Source of the DNA: Ignavibacteria bacterium
Lineage (GTDB): Bacteria > Bacteroidota > Ignavibacteria > Tepidaquicellales > OLB5
Length of the DNA stretch: 40,755 nt
Assembly (NCBI GenBank): GCA_013140565.1
Contig: JABFSP010000224.1
Location: 1 to 40,755, forward strand
Direction of reading: 5' to 3'
Of the stretch, positions 17,351 to 26,904 are shown one piece after another. The notes beneath the pieces are model-generated. The model was not told the origin of the DNA, did not search any database, and saw only the letters and a list, made by a program, of their open reading frames with translations. A program made the translations under genes and the position numbers. Numbering within the stretch: position 1 is the stretch's first letter; each line of letters starts with the position of its first letter.

Positions 17351-18310
17351 TTAATTATTAATTATTGGATTCAAATTACTGTGCAATAGAGTGGGCTTGC
17401 CATCAGAGTTCGAAATATCCAATATCTGTGAACTTGCCACTGATGACTGTTCGAGGTCCGTACCATCGAGGTCACTTACACTTATACCTAACCAATTAGC
17501 AGCCTGCCCGAAATAAACTTTTGCTAATCTGCGGTACTGGTCGGTTTTGTTATCATAGTTCACTGAATCAGCATTTATCAGAGCTGATGAACTCTGACCA
17601 TATCGTGATGCCATTGCAAGCAGATACTTTGCAGATGCTAAATTACATATGCAGTGGAAATCACTATCAGGGGCTGATATTACATTCTGAACATTGAAAC
17701 TGTGCCTTATTGTGTACAGCATCCTGAAAGTTGATGCCAAAGATGACTTAAACCTTAATTTATAAGCATTGGAATCATTCAGATATATTTCGTAATCTCT
17801 TTTATCGATATACACTGCAGGGACACTGTCAATAGGATGTTCAATACTTATTATTCCGCTGAAATCAATCTCCCAGTTCGATGGCAGGTCAAATGAATAA
17901 CCTGCAGCAAATGTTTCCGGCTTAAAGTTACGTTCTAATGGCCTGTACTTGCTGTAAATGTTGATAGCCTCATCAAGATGTTCAATAGCCTCATTCTTCT
18001 TAATCGATGCTCCGGTAAGTATTGCAGAATGGTCACCATTTAACTTTAACTGTTTTGATGGTGTACTTATAACTGCATTCACTGTAGTAAATGCTGAATT
18101 TGAGGTCCCGTCATAAATATATATTTCATCACCTGCGGTAAATCCTTTTATAGAATCAACTGCAAATGTTGTAATACCTGCGGCATGAGTACCTGCACCG
18201 GTTGTCAAAGCTGTTTTAACCAGCTCACCAGCAAGATCCTTGACCTTTAAGTCAATAGCGTTAAGAAATTGTATTTTAGTTTTTGAACCCAAGAGTTTTA
18301 TTAATTCCAA
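17351..18310 (-). CDS. head-tail connector-like protein
   Basis: 319 aa downstream of capsid gene; TTG start next to a hairpin. Confidence 0.5.
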   Translation of the reverse strand: MELIKLLGSKTKIQFLNAIDLKVKDLAGELVKTALTTGAGTHAAGITTFAVDSIKGFTAGDEIYIYDGTSNSAFTTVNAVISTPSKQLKLNGDHSAILTGASIKKNEAIEHLDEAINIYSKYRPLERNFKPETFAAGYSFDLPSNWEIDFSGIISIEHPIDSVPAVYIDKRDYEIYLNDSNAYKLRFKSSLASTFRMLYTIRHSFNVQNVISAPDSDFHCICNLASAKYLLAMASRYGQSSSALINADSVNYDNKTDQYRRLAKVYFGQAANWLGISVSDLDGTDLEQSSVASSQILDISNSDGKPTLLHSNLNPIINN

Positions 18311-18339
18311 AAGCCCCGTTTTGTTTCAAACGGGGCTTT
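18310..18339 (-). terminator. intrinsic terminator/attenuator after capsid gene
   Basis: AAAGCCCCGTTT-GAAACA-AAACGGGGCTTT, 12-bp perfect stem. Confidence 0.75.
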
Positions 18340-18356
18340 GATTAAGTTTTTATATT

Positions 18357-20621
18357 TTATGGATTAGAACCAACAAATCCACGGAAGTCTAAAATATTAC
18401 CGCCATAAATATGTCTTATCTTAAATGTTATCTTGTCATTTGAGAATAATGAACCAACATTAGGCATATCCTGAGTGAATATTTCAGGCTCCTGCTGATT
18501 ATCCAGGAAGCCAATTTCAATTGTTGGAGTATATGATGGATCTGCAACAAGTCTCCAATTGTTAGAATTTGACTGATGAACAACCACAATAGGCTCTACA
18601 CCAAATGTCTGATGGAAATCACTCTTTTCATTTGCTTTATTCCATGCCTGAGTTGTTAATTCATAAGCAGTTTTTTCGTTATCGGATCCATTTGCCACGA
18701 GCAGATATTTAGGAGGAATACCAAGCTTCTTGGCTGAATCCTTTTCAGTCTGATTTTTCATAACATTGCGTGCAGCAAGATATGAAGTTGAGTTCAATGC
18801 AGTGTTTAAAAGATTACCACCATGTGTTGCATGATATAATGCTACAGAATCATATATGGTCGGATTGCCAATGATCATATCCATTACAAATTCATACAGT
18901 GTAATCTTAGCGGCACGACCTAAACGGATTGGAATAGATGCAATTAAACCAACATCATCATTCTTTATAGACTCAAGGGTTACATCTTCTGTACCTCCCT
19001 TTTTGGTTACTGCGAATGTTGCTTTTTCATCGGTTGGTGTGGTGAGCGCTGTATATGAACCTGCCTGATTTACAGTTGGCAAATTACCATAACCGCCCCA
19101 TCTTACTCTCTCGTTATTTCTGAAATCAGTTGTACCTCCGATTGTTGAACACAATTTTTTCCAATCTTCAAATGGAAGCATTTTATACTCAGCAACAGCG
19201 AGTCTGTGTAATGTGCTGGCCAGTGCATTTGTAAAGCCAGTAGTAACTACGCTTTCAGATAAAATACCATTATCGCCGTTTGTCCTTCCGGTTACATAAG
19301 TATCACCTGTAAAAGTCCTGTACCATTCCTTTATGGAAAACATCCTTTTATCAACATCTTTGAATTCCTGCATTTCGGCTTCTGTTAACCTTGCTTTCAT
19401 ATTATGGCTCATAAGCATATAGGTTAACTGTGCAATAGATCTATCCACTGCATCTCTTCCCACTCTCATATCAAGACCCCTGTTGTTAATTGGATTAGGA
19501 TTTATTTCAGCAAGTATTCTCTGCTGCCCTGCAATAGCAGTATCAAGATCGGCTTCGGCAAATTTCTTTTTATCGAATTGAGTCAATAAATAATTTTTTG
19601 CAGGCTGGGGAAGATTGCATTCAGCAAGTTTGTTTCTTAAAATGGTTCCGCATGCTAATATCTCAGCTCTTTCAAGAATAGCATTGGTACCGTTCTGACC
19701 TTCAGTTAATGGTGTTGCCGGTGCAGGTGCCGGAGTTCCTACAGGCTTAACTTCTTTCTTGAGAAGTTCAGCAAGGATAGGATTCTTAGTTGGTTTATCC
19801 TTATCCAGCATTGGCTGTATTTCCGTTAATGATTTCTTTGTGGACTCTGTTAATGTTGGTGAATTCATTAATGTTATTGCATACTCCCAGAAGCTTTGCA
19901 GCAGATCATCATCATTGATTGATTCGGCTGTGGCACCTTCAGAAATAAGCATTGCACTTGATAAAAGTGCAAAGATCTTGAGTTTCAATTCGGGATTCAC
20001 GTTGTTATCTCCGTTTAAGTTTATAGTTAAGTTAGAATTTAAAGACTCTACAAGTTTGATTATTTTACCGCCTGCATTTCCTGCAGCAACAGGATCAACA
20101 CTCTGTGCGCTGGTTATTTTAGTTACAGTAGCCACACACTTATCAGCTATGTTCTCAATTATCCAGTCACCCCATGCAACAATGCTTAAACCTAATTCTT
20201 TGCCTGCGCTGGATATTTCAGCAAGAGATTGTTTGAATGATTCAGCAAGTCCCTCACCATTCTTTACATTAAATATTCCTGTTATACATTTTTTTACACT
20301 ATCCCAGGTTACATTACTGTACCATCCGACCTGTGAATTCACACCTGTATTTTCTGCGGATAAGTGGTCACCCTCTGACCTCAAGAGCGCAGGAACACCC
20401 TCAAATATTTTATTATTCACAGCTTCGATGCATGCTTTTTCAGTGTAGTTTTTAAACACAGGAATCTTAGCGCCATTTACCTCAGCAAATGTATTTGCAG
20501 TAGCTGTAATACCTGCATAAAGGATATCGCATTTGTATTTACTTCCCGGAACTAATGCTTCGGTTAGCTTTACAGATGGGCTGAAGACATCATTAATTTT
20601 TTTGCTTTTTCTGAATTTCAT
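18357..20621 (-). CDS. prohead protease-scaffold-major capsid fusion
   Basis: N-terminus LRSEGDHLSAEN...GLSIVAWGDW...VTKITSAQSVDPVAAGNAGGKIIKLVES (assemblin-like protease pattern), Pro/Ala-rich linker, C-terminal Mu gpT-like capsid region. Confidence 0.7.
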   Translation of the reverse strand: MKFRKSKKINDVFSPSVKLTEALVPGSKYKCDILYAGITATANTFAEVNGAKIPVFKNYTEKACIEAVNNKIFEGVPALLRSEGDHLSAENTGVNSQVGWYSNVTWDSVKKCITGIFNVKNGEGLAESFKQSLAEISSAGKELGLSIVAWGDWIIENIADKCVATVTKITSAQSVDPVAAGNAGGKIIKLVESLNSNLTINLNGDNNVNPELKLKIFALLSSAMLISEGATAESINDDDLLQSFWEYAITLMNSPTLTESTKKSLTEIQPMLDKDKPTKNPILAELLKKEVKPVGTPAPAPATPLTEGQNGTNAILERAEILACGTILRNKLAECNLPQPAKNYLLTQFDKKKFAEADLDTAIAGQQRILAEINPNPINNRGLDMRVGRDAVDRSIAQLTYMLMSHNMKARLTEAEMQEFKDVDKRMFSIKEWYRTFTGDTYVTGRTNGDNGILSESVVTTGFTNALASTLHRLAVAEYKMLPFEDWKKLCSTIGGTTDFRNNERVRWGGYGNLPTVNQAGSYTALTTPTDEKATFAVTKKGGTEDVTLESIKNDDVGLIASIPIRLGRAAKITLYEFVMDMIIGNPTIYDSVALYHATHGGNLLNTALNSTSYLAARNVMKNQTEKDSAKKLGIPPKYLLVANGSDNEKTAYELTTQAWNKANEKSDFHQTFGVEPIVVVHQSNSNNWRLVADPSYTPTIEIGFLDNQQEPEIFTQDMPNVGSLFSNDKITFKIRHIYGGNILDFRGFVGSNP

Positions 20622-20640
20622 GATTTGAGGTAAATAAAAA

Positions 20641-20672
20641 AGGGCTGCAATCCCTATTGGAATTACAGCCCT
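20641..20672 (-). promoter_or_regulatory. terminator-like leader hairpin upstream of capsid gene
   Basis: Minus strand AGGGCTGTAATTCC-AATA-GGGATTGCAGCCCT followed by TTTTT; related copy at 26102-26135. Confidence 0.65.
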
Positions 20673-20764
20673 CAGTACTGTTCCGGCTATACCGGAAGAT
20701 CCTTATCGACGTGTTACATGGCGATTTAATTAGTTAATGTGGAGAACATTGAATCAATGAAACT

Positions 20765-20793
20765 AATTTAAAACCGAATTTTCCAAAAGTCAA
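20765..20793 (-). promoter_or_regulatory. promoter upstream of capsid leader
   Basis: TTGACT (20793-20788)-N17-TAAATT (20770-20765). Confidence 0.5.
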
Positions 20794-20800
20794 GTGTTAA

Positions 20801-20956
20801 TTAACTTTTTTTATTTATTTTTTTCATTTCAGCAAGATGAAAACCAAGCTTATTATTAGCTTTTCTCATTCCATCATTGCCCGCTGCAGGTGGTGTATAA
20901 GTCTTTTTAATCTCATGCAGCTTCTGATTTTGTTGTTTTATCTTCTTTTTTTCCAT
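20801..20956 (-). CDS. small basic protein (51 aa)
   Basis: MEKKKIKQQNQKLHEIKKTYTPPAAGNDGMRKANNKLGFHLAEMKKINKKS, overlaps the portal 3' end. Confidence 0.45.
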   Translation of the reverse strand: MEKKKIKQQNQKLHEIKKTYTPPAAGNDGMRKANNKLGFHLAEMKKINKKS

Positions 20957-22376
20957 TGCCCTCTGGGTTATTGTTATTTGGTTCAGGTGGATTCTCTAGA
21001 ACTTCTTTTTCAATCTGAGATACTTCTGTATCAACATCAATATCATGCCCAAGCATATCACAAATAGAAATAAATATTTTCTGTGCGGTTTGCTGTGATA
21101 ATAACTTAGCTGTTACAGCTTTTGTTAATACTGCCTGAACCTTATCTAATCCCTCACCGATTTTGCTAAAGTCCCTGCGTTCAAGTTCCGGACGTTTTAT
21201 ATCGTAATTGATATGCTCCAACTCTTCAGGCGTTATATTAATACCTGCGCGTTTGTAAATGATGGCCTGATGAACGCAGAACTTAAACATTGTCTCAAGC
21301 ATGAAAACAACCTGCTGTTGTATTTTCCTGAATTTTCGCATTGTGGGTTCATCCTGTTCTTTGGCTGTAGCAAGGTTAGTATTGCCGCCATCACCCATCC
21401 AGTATTCAGGAATCCTTTGTGAACCCAAAGCAAGATTTTTGAGAAGCCTGATAATATCTGTAATATCCAGTGTTTTTAAATCCGGATTGAAAATATCAAC
21501 CTCAGTTTCCTTATCAGTTACCAGTCGTTGAATATCTGTTGTAAATGGATTATTTTTCTTGAAATCTTTAACCGCATTTTCACCACCTTTAACTTTCACA
21601 TGCTGAACATATGACAGGTGAACATCAATAACTTTGATAACTTTAAATAACACTTTTTTCATAACATCGATAGTATCAAGGAGTGCAATAAGGTCCGAAA
21701 CGCCCTCCGGCTGGTTAGATACATTGTTTATAGCAAAATAGAATGTTTCACCTACAAGCATACCATATGTGATATTACCCGGCACATCATCTTCACGGAC
21801 TACATTCAGTATTTTAGGTGAGTTACCATTCAAACCTTTTAACTTCACCTGCTTAATATCTTCAACATTCAGCTCGTTGGTGATTATCTTATCAAGGTTT
21901 TTAGGATCTATAAATCCCATTTTTACGGAGCCGTCTACAGTATTAATGAAAACAGGAAGTATAAGCATTCCGTTAATTCGCTGGTCAAGTACCTTTTTCT
22001 CAAACCGTAAGTTCATATTATTCTTTTTCCAGAAGTCATCGATTATCATTTTCACCTGTTTTGTAATCTCTTCACCACGTACAGCAGTAATCCCGGACTC
22101 CTTATCAACTGAGAATGAATAAGAAAATCCATCACCACAAACATAATCGATTATTACATCGATAATGAACTTTGCAATAGGATCTGTTGTATAAGCTGTG
22201 AAAGCAAGTTCAAGCTGCCTATCCCTGCTGATTGGGTTTAATCCTTTAACATTATTAGCTCCATACTTCCGGTATAACTCCTCATCGTTATCAATAGCAG
22301 CCTCAGTTAATATTTTGAGTTCATCTTCTTTCAAACCCAAAAACACTTTACCTATGAATTTTTGTATTTTGTTCAT
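20913..22376 (-). CDS. portal protein
   Basis: 487 aa between TerL and capsid; DPIAKFIIDVIIDYVCGDGF and PEYWMGDGGNTNLATAKEQDEPTMRKF portal-like motifs. Confidence 0.85.
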   Translation of the reverse strand: MNKIQKFIGKVFLGLKEDELKILTEAAIDNDEELYRKYGANNVKGLNPISRDRQLELAFTAYTTDPIAKFIIDVIIDYVCGDGFSYSFSVDKESGITAVRGEEITKQVKMIIDDFWKKNNMNLRFEKKVLDQRINGMLILPVFINTVDGSVKMGFIDPKNLDKIITNELNVEDIKQVKLKGLNGNSPKILNVVREDDVPGNITYGMLVGETFYFAINNVSNQPEGVSDLIALLDTIDVMKKVLFKVIKVIDVHLSYVQHVKVKGGENAVKDFKKNNPFTTDIQRLVTDKETEVDIFNPDLKTLDITDIIRLLKNLALGSQRIPEYWMGDGGNTNLATAKEQDEPTMRKFRKIQQQVVFMLETMFKFCVHQAIIYKRAGINITPEELEHINYDIKRPELERRDFSKIGEGLDKVQAVLTKAVTAKLLSQQTAQKIFISICDMLGHDIDVDTEVSQIEKEVLENPPEPNNNNPEGNGKKEDKTTKSEAA

Positions 22377-22388
22377 TTTGGTTATTGT

Positions 22389-22607
22389 TTATTTCTTTAA
22401 AAATTCCCTGCGCTGTTTTTCAGTCTTGGGTTTAAATATCTGAAGTACTGCAAGCTTCAATGCTTTTTCAAGTGCCACCCTGTTATGCTGCGGCATGTTC
22501 GACCTGTCAATCCATTTAGGAAGTTTTTCAAGACGGTTAACAAATCTTCTTATACGTAATCTGTTTACGTATGTTTCAAAGAATGAGAATAACGATTCTA
22601 ATTTCAT
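22389..22607 (-). CDS. hypothetical protein
   Basis: 72-aa ORF between TerL and portal. Confidence 0.5.
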   Translation of the reverse strand: MKLESLFSFFETYVNRLRIRRFVNRLEKLPKWIDRSNMPQHNRVALEKALKLAVLQIFKPKTEKQRREFLKK

Positions 22608-24256
22608 TATGTTGTTAGTTTAAATTGATTGGATATTAAATTTTGTTGTATTGTATCTGTTTCAGTTTCACCATAACCAGGTGGTGTACTATGCTTTTTC
22701 CAATTCCACATGACATATGCGTCACCGTGGTTTGTTGACCTGCCTAATGTTTTTTTTATTTCTATTTTTGATTGAACTTTTATTTTCTTGTCAGATTTTA
22801 TTTCATATTTCGGTGCTAATAAATCAGCTTTTAATTCATCGATATCAGGGATAGCAGGTTTACCCAGCCTAAAATCCTCTCTGGCTTTCCACCACATTTG
22901 AGACCTTAGATTCAGATATATTTCCTCATCATTGGGAATAGAGATAGGTGTTGAACCTGCTATAATATTTATTTCACTTTCATTGTGTCCCAGCTTTTTC
23001 ATTTCATTAACAGTACCAGCGCCAACACCAATACCGTCAATACCGATATCATGGTCATTGACATTCTTATCTTTAGCTCTGATATGAACTACATCACCAA
23101 GCTGATTACTATCAGGACATGCAAAGCTTTCAAGGCTCAAGCATACATATCCTTTGCCCTCACAGATTGCCGCTTCATCACCAGCCTCACTATTTGCAAC
23201 ATCCACACCAAGCCCGTTAACATTATCAGCACCCATCAATATGTTGTATGCTGTTACTTTATCTATATCAAGATTGCCGTTTTCATCGCACAATTCATTA
23301 TAACGCTTTATTGCATCATCAACCCATTCAGCCTTAATTAGCGCATCTACTGCACTATCAGGGGTTATACCGCGCGCACGTGATAAGTACATAGGATGAT
23401 TCTCTCCATATTTATCTTTAAGTCTTTGCAAACCCTGCCTTGTCTGAGCACCCGGAATAACTTCTTTATCAAGAACTATGTTCGGATGGTCATAAGATGA
23501 AATTCTTATTTGTTTTAAGTTCTGTATTTTGTTGAACTCCTTAAAATTATCAAGCCTGCTGTTGGGATTACCCAGTGCAAGTATCAGATTATGACCGCCA
23601 GTTGATGTATTAATTAAAGCATTAAGTGTTGGAATAGGTACACCCGGAGTTTCCTCAATGATAATAAGCATATGCTCAGCATGAAAACCCTGTGCCTTTG
23701 TAGTAGAATCCTCGCTAGCCTTGGTACCCGCTACAAACGCCTCAGCTTTCCACTTTGTATCCATTTCAGTACCCATTCTTAACTCACCGGTCAAAAGCTT
23801 ACCTTTACCGAAATTAGAATACAATCTGCTGATTTCTGACCATATCTGTGAATGTAGCTGGTCACGTTTTGGAGCTGTAGTTATTACATATGCACCGGTG
23901 GTTTCGGGATCGGTATTCTTATTTTCCTGCCAGCAATCCAAAAACCACAAAACTACTATTGCCGCAGTAAAAGTCTTTTGAACACCTACAGATGAACGTA
24001 TTACAACCCAGTATCCAGCTGCAAGTGATTCCAATGTTTGCATAACAGGATTAAATGAACCATCCCACTTATGTCCTTTGTATTCAGGAAATAAAGTCCA
24101 ATCAAGTGATTCAGGCCTGACTCCTAATCTTTCAACTGCATATCGATAAGGGTTTTGTTTATAAAATTCCAACTGAGATGCATAATTTTTCATACGCTCA
24201 CTATGCCGTCTGTTTAACTCTAACTGTGCCTCAGCCCTAATTTGTAATGTTGACAT
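22607..24256 (-). CDS. terL: terminase large subunit
   Basis: ATPase motifs SSVGVQKTFTAA and MLIIIEETPGV; nuclease motif GVDVANSEAGDEAA. Confidence 0.85.
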   Translation of the reverse strand: MSTLQIRAEAQLELNRRHSERMKNYASQLEFYKQNPYRYAVERLGVRPESLDWTLFPEYKGHKWDGSFNPVMQTLESLAAGYWVVIRSSVGVQKTFTAAIVVLWFLDCWQENKNTDPETTGAYVITTAPKRDQLHSQIWSEISRLYSNFGKGKLLTGELRMGTEMDTKWKAEAFVAGTKASEDSTTKAQGFHAEHMLIIIEETPGVPIPTLNALINTSTGGHNLILALGNPNSRLDNFKEFNKIQNLKQIRISSYDHPNIVLDKEVIPGAQTRQGLQRLKDKYGENHPMYLSRARGITPDSAVDALIKAEWVDDAIKRYNELCDENGNLDIDKVTAYNILMGADNVNGLGVDVANSEAGDEAAICEGKGYVCLSLESFACPDSNQLGDVVHIRAKDKNVNDHDIGIDGIGVGAGTVNEMKKLGHNESEINIIAGSTPISIPNDEEIYLNLRSQMWWKAREDFRLGKPAIPDIDELKADLLAPKYEIKSDKKIKVQSKIEIKKTLGRSTNHGDAYVMWNWKKHSTPPGYGETETDTIQQNLISNQFKLTT

Positions 24257-24749
24257 TTCTTTCAGCTAATATTTTTTGTGGCTCTTCACCCTGAGCTATC
24301 CTGTGTAATTCTGCATCTGTGAATGATGAAAGATCATAGTTTTGTTTATCTGATTTCTCAATTACAATTTTATCCAAACCAAACAACTTAAATATTAATG
24401 ATGAAATCTTTGTTCTTGCATCAATTTCTTTTAATACCTTTTCCTGTTTTTCAGCATCTGTACCAACTGCATTGAATGCCATTGCAGCTTTATTATCTAA
24501 CCTTTGAAGTTTTAAATATTCCCTGATTTTTATCTTGTTGGCTTCTTTCCTCTGTTCAGCCATCCACTCCTCAAGCTCATCTTCGACATCCCTCTGAACC
24601 TGGCTTTTACTGTAATTCAGTTTTTGAGCTATATCCCTGTATGTAAATCCCTCCTGATATAAAGTCCATGCCTGATGCATTCTTTCAATCTGTTTTACTG
24701 ACCTTTTTTTTGTTCTTGTCTTAACAACTGACTTTTCCTTTTGTCCCAC
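24237..24749 (-). CDS. terS: terminase small subunit
   Basis: HTH YQEGFTYRDIAQKLNYSKSQVQRDV, adjacent to TerL. Confidence 0.75.
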   Translation of the reverse strand: MGQKEKSVVKTRTKKRSVKQIERMHQAWTLYQEGFTYRDIAQKLNYSKSQVQRDVEDELEEWMAEQRKEANKIKIREYLKLQRLDNKAAMAFNAVGTDAEKQEKVLKEIDARTKISSLIFKLFGLDKIVIEKSDKQNYDLSSFTDAELHRIAQGEEPQKILAERNVNITN

Positions 24750-24760
24750 GATGTCCCATG

Positions 24761-26083
24761 TTAAGATTTGAGGAAAGCATTGTTATTTAATAGCTTTCCA
24801 TTTTTGGTAACTTTGCATATTATCTTGTTATCATTACAGAATTTTATATATCTTTTAATAATGACATCTGCATACTTTGGGTCAAGTTCAATCAGGTAAC
24901 AAAACCTTTGCATTTGTTCACACCCGATTAAGGTTGATCCACTCCCACCAAAAGCATCTACCACTATGTCACCACGCTGCGAACTCTTCCTTAAAGCCCT
25001 CTCCGAAAGCCTCACTGGCTTTTGTGTTGGATGAACATAGTCATTCGTGTTATCACGATTAATAAACCATAAGTCCAAAACCTCAATAAAGCTATCGAAA
25101 TCAAGAGAATGTACATCTTTCAGATTTGCAAGTTTCTTATTTGTAAAATGTTTTTTCCCTTGCTTCCATCCAACAATGCACGGTTCAAAGCATCTGTGAT
25201 AATCCTGTCCATAAGAAAATACAAACCTTTCTTTAACCCAAATAACAGTCTGGCTTTTATGCCAAAGAGCAGATTCAAATGCCTGTAGGTTAATAACTAC
25301 ATTTCTATCAGCAAACCACCAATACAGAACACAATCATCAGTTGTGAATTTATAAAGGTTTTCCAGAGTTTTAGTATAAAGTTCTAAAGCCTCTTCCGGT
25401 TTTTTATTATCATTGAATATTTTACCGTCATTTCCATACTTACCTTTTGAATATGAATTACCGGACGGCGATTTATAATCAACGTTATAGGGAGGATCCG
25501 TATGAATTAATCTGGCTTTTTTGTTTTTAAACAATATTTTAAAATATTTCTCATCCTTTGAATCACCGCAAATAAGCCTGTGACCGTTCAGCTGATAAAT
25601 ATCACCAAGTTTGGTTTGAGGCTTTTTGATTTTTGCATATTCAGCCTCAGCATCAAAACCATCTTCCTTAACTGCCTCCGAATCAAAGAAGTGAAGTTCT
25701 TCTTTACCAAATCCCCAGCTTTTCAGGTCACCAAAGGAAAAAGAGGAAGCTAACTTTTCAAAATCCCATTCACCTGTATTCTTATTTGACCGGATGAGAT
25801 ATTCTTCAAATTCCTTTTTATTCAGTTTCCTGTTCGGGACCCGGGCTTCAATCATCTCATCACCACGGCCAAGATCAATTAAAGCCTTAACTCGCATATG
25901 ACCTGCAACAAGAGTATTATCTGTGTTTACTGCAACAATCTCAACATAATTGAATTTAATGATTGATTGTTTTAACTCTTCGAATTGAGACTCTGATATC
26001 TTTCTTGGATTATTTTCATATCCTTTAAGCTCAGATACTTTCCTCTTTTCGGTACTCCAAACTATTTTTTTATCTTTTTTCAT
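24761..26083 (-). CDS. ParB-like/DNA methyltransferase fusion (N4/N6)
   Basis: N-terminal NPRKISESQFEELKQSI..TLVAGHMRVKALIDLG; C-terminal HTDPPYNVDY and DAFGGSGSTLIGCE. Confidence 0.9.
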   Translation of the reverse strand: MKKDKKIVWSTEKRKVSELKGYENNPRKISESQFEELKQSIIKFNYVEIVAVNTDNTLVAGHMRVKALIDLGRGDEMIEARVPNRKLNKKEFEEYLIRSNKNTGEWDFEKLASSFSFGDLKSWGFGKEELHFFDSEAVKEDGFDAEAEYAKIKKPQTKLGDIYQLNGHRLICGDSKDEKYFKILFKNKKARLIHTDPPYNVDYKSPSGNSYSKGKYGNDGKIFNDNKKPEEALELYTKTLENLYKFTTDDCVLYWWFADRNVVINLQAFESALWHKSQTVIWVKERFVFSYGQDYHRCFEPCIVGWKQGKKHFTNKKLANLKDVHSLDFDSFIEVLDLWFINRDNTNDYVHPTQKPVRLSERALRKSSQRGDIVVDAFGGSGSTLIGCEQMQRFCYLIELDPKYADVIIKRYIKFCNDNKIICKVTKNGKLLNNNAFLKS

Positions 26084-26101
26084 ATTCTAATAAATAAAAA
26101 T

Positions 26102-26135
26102 AGGGCTGCAACTCACCAATTTGAGCTACAGCCCT
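26102..26135 (-). promoter_or_regulatory. leader hairpin upstream of ParB-methyltransferase
   Basis: AGGGCTG(T)A...TGCAGCCCT stem, TACTG flank shared with 20641-20672, followed by ATTTTTATTT. Confidence 0.6.
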
Positions 26136-26196
26136 CAGTATTAACAATTTTATGTTTTCCTTACCGGCTTGAAATAATTGTACGGTGAAACACTTT

Positions 26197-26382
26197 TTAA
26201 ACCTGCAGGTGAATTTTATTCTTCTTTGATGCTATGATTTCCTTTGAATCCACCTGTTTACCACCCACCCTAAGCTTTAAGAAAAGCTTATTGGTATATT
26301 CTGAATGAAATATCACCTTGACCTTATCGCCATCAACAACAAACTTTGCGCTTTTTGGTACTTCAATGATAATCTCTTTCAT
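26197..26382 (-). CDS. hypothetical protein
   Basis: 61-aa ORF. Confidence 0.45.
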   Translation of the reverse strand: MKEIIIEVPKSAKFVVDGDKVKVIFHSEYTNKLFLKLRVGGKQVDSKEIIASKKNKIHLQV

Positions 26383-26484
26383 ACAAAAATAACCTTATAA
26401 TTAATTTTTAACAAACTTCAAGGGATTTATATCCCAAAACAGGTGATTTCCTTATAATTTCATTCCAATTAGATTTAATGAAAA

Positions 26485-26904
26485 ATGGGAATTTTAAACA
26501 AGAAGTATTTAGGCTCAGCTTCAATGATGTTGCAAGAACTCTTTGATGGTGTATCATCCGATGAAAAACAACAGATGAAATCAATCTTTGATAATTTAAG
26601 CCAGGAGTTATACCACCAGTACCTGTTGGAAGTTCAACAGGATATATTAACATATATTTCATCAACTCCCGAAGAGCGCAATACAAACTGGATTGATTTA
26701 TCTTACAAATTAAAACTGCATTATTTTTCATTTATTTATCTTCAGCATGGTTATTTACTGATGCGGCGCCTTGCTGCTATGCCTAATAAAAATGGAATCA
26801 GACGTGTACCGGCATTTTTTTCTGTTATGTCTGTTGATATAAAGAACAAAATATTTAAAGATTCCATTTTTAATGATGAGTTAAGTTATGAAGATTTTGC
26901 TTAG
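26485..26904 (+). CDS. hypothetical plus-strand accessory protein
   Basis: 139-aa ORF with balanced composition; the antisense ORF 26408-26731 looks spurious. Confidence 0.55.
   Translation: MGILNKKYLGSASMMLQELFDGVSSDEKQQMKSIFDNLSQELYHQYLLEVQQDILTYISSTPEERNTNWIDLSYKLKLHYFSFIYLQHGYLLMRRLAAMPNKNGIRRVPAFFSVMSVDIKNKIFKDSIFNDELSYEDFA

Noticed and set aside
22607-24256. TerL Walker A GVQKT as evidence of an inactive terminase
   Set aside because: Terminase P-loops are often non-canonical and the remaining motifs look intact.
26408-26731. 107-aa minus-strand ORF
   Set aside because: Overlaps the better plus-strand ORF 26485-26904 and shows no recognisable domain.
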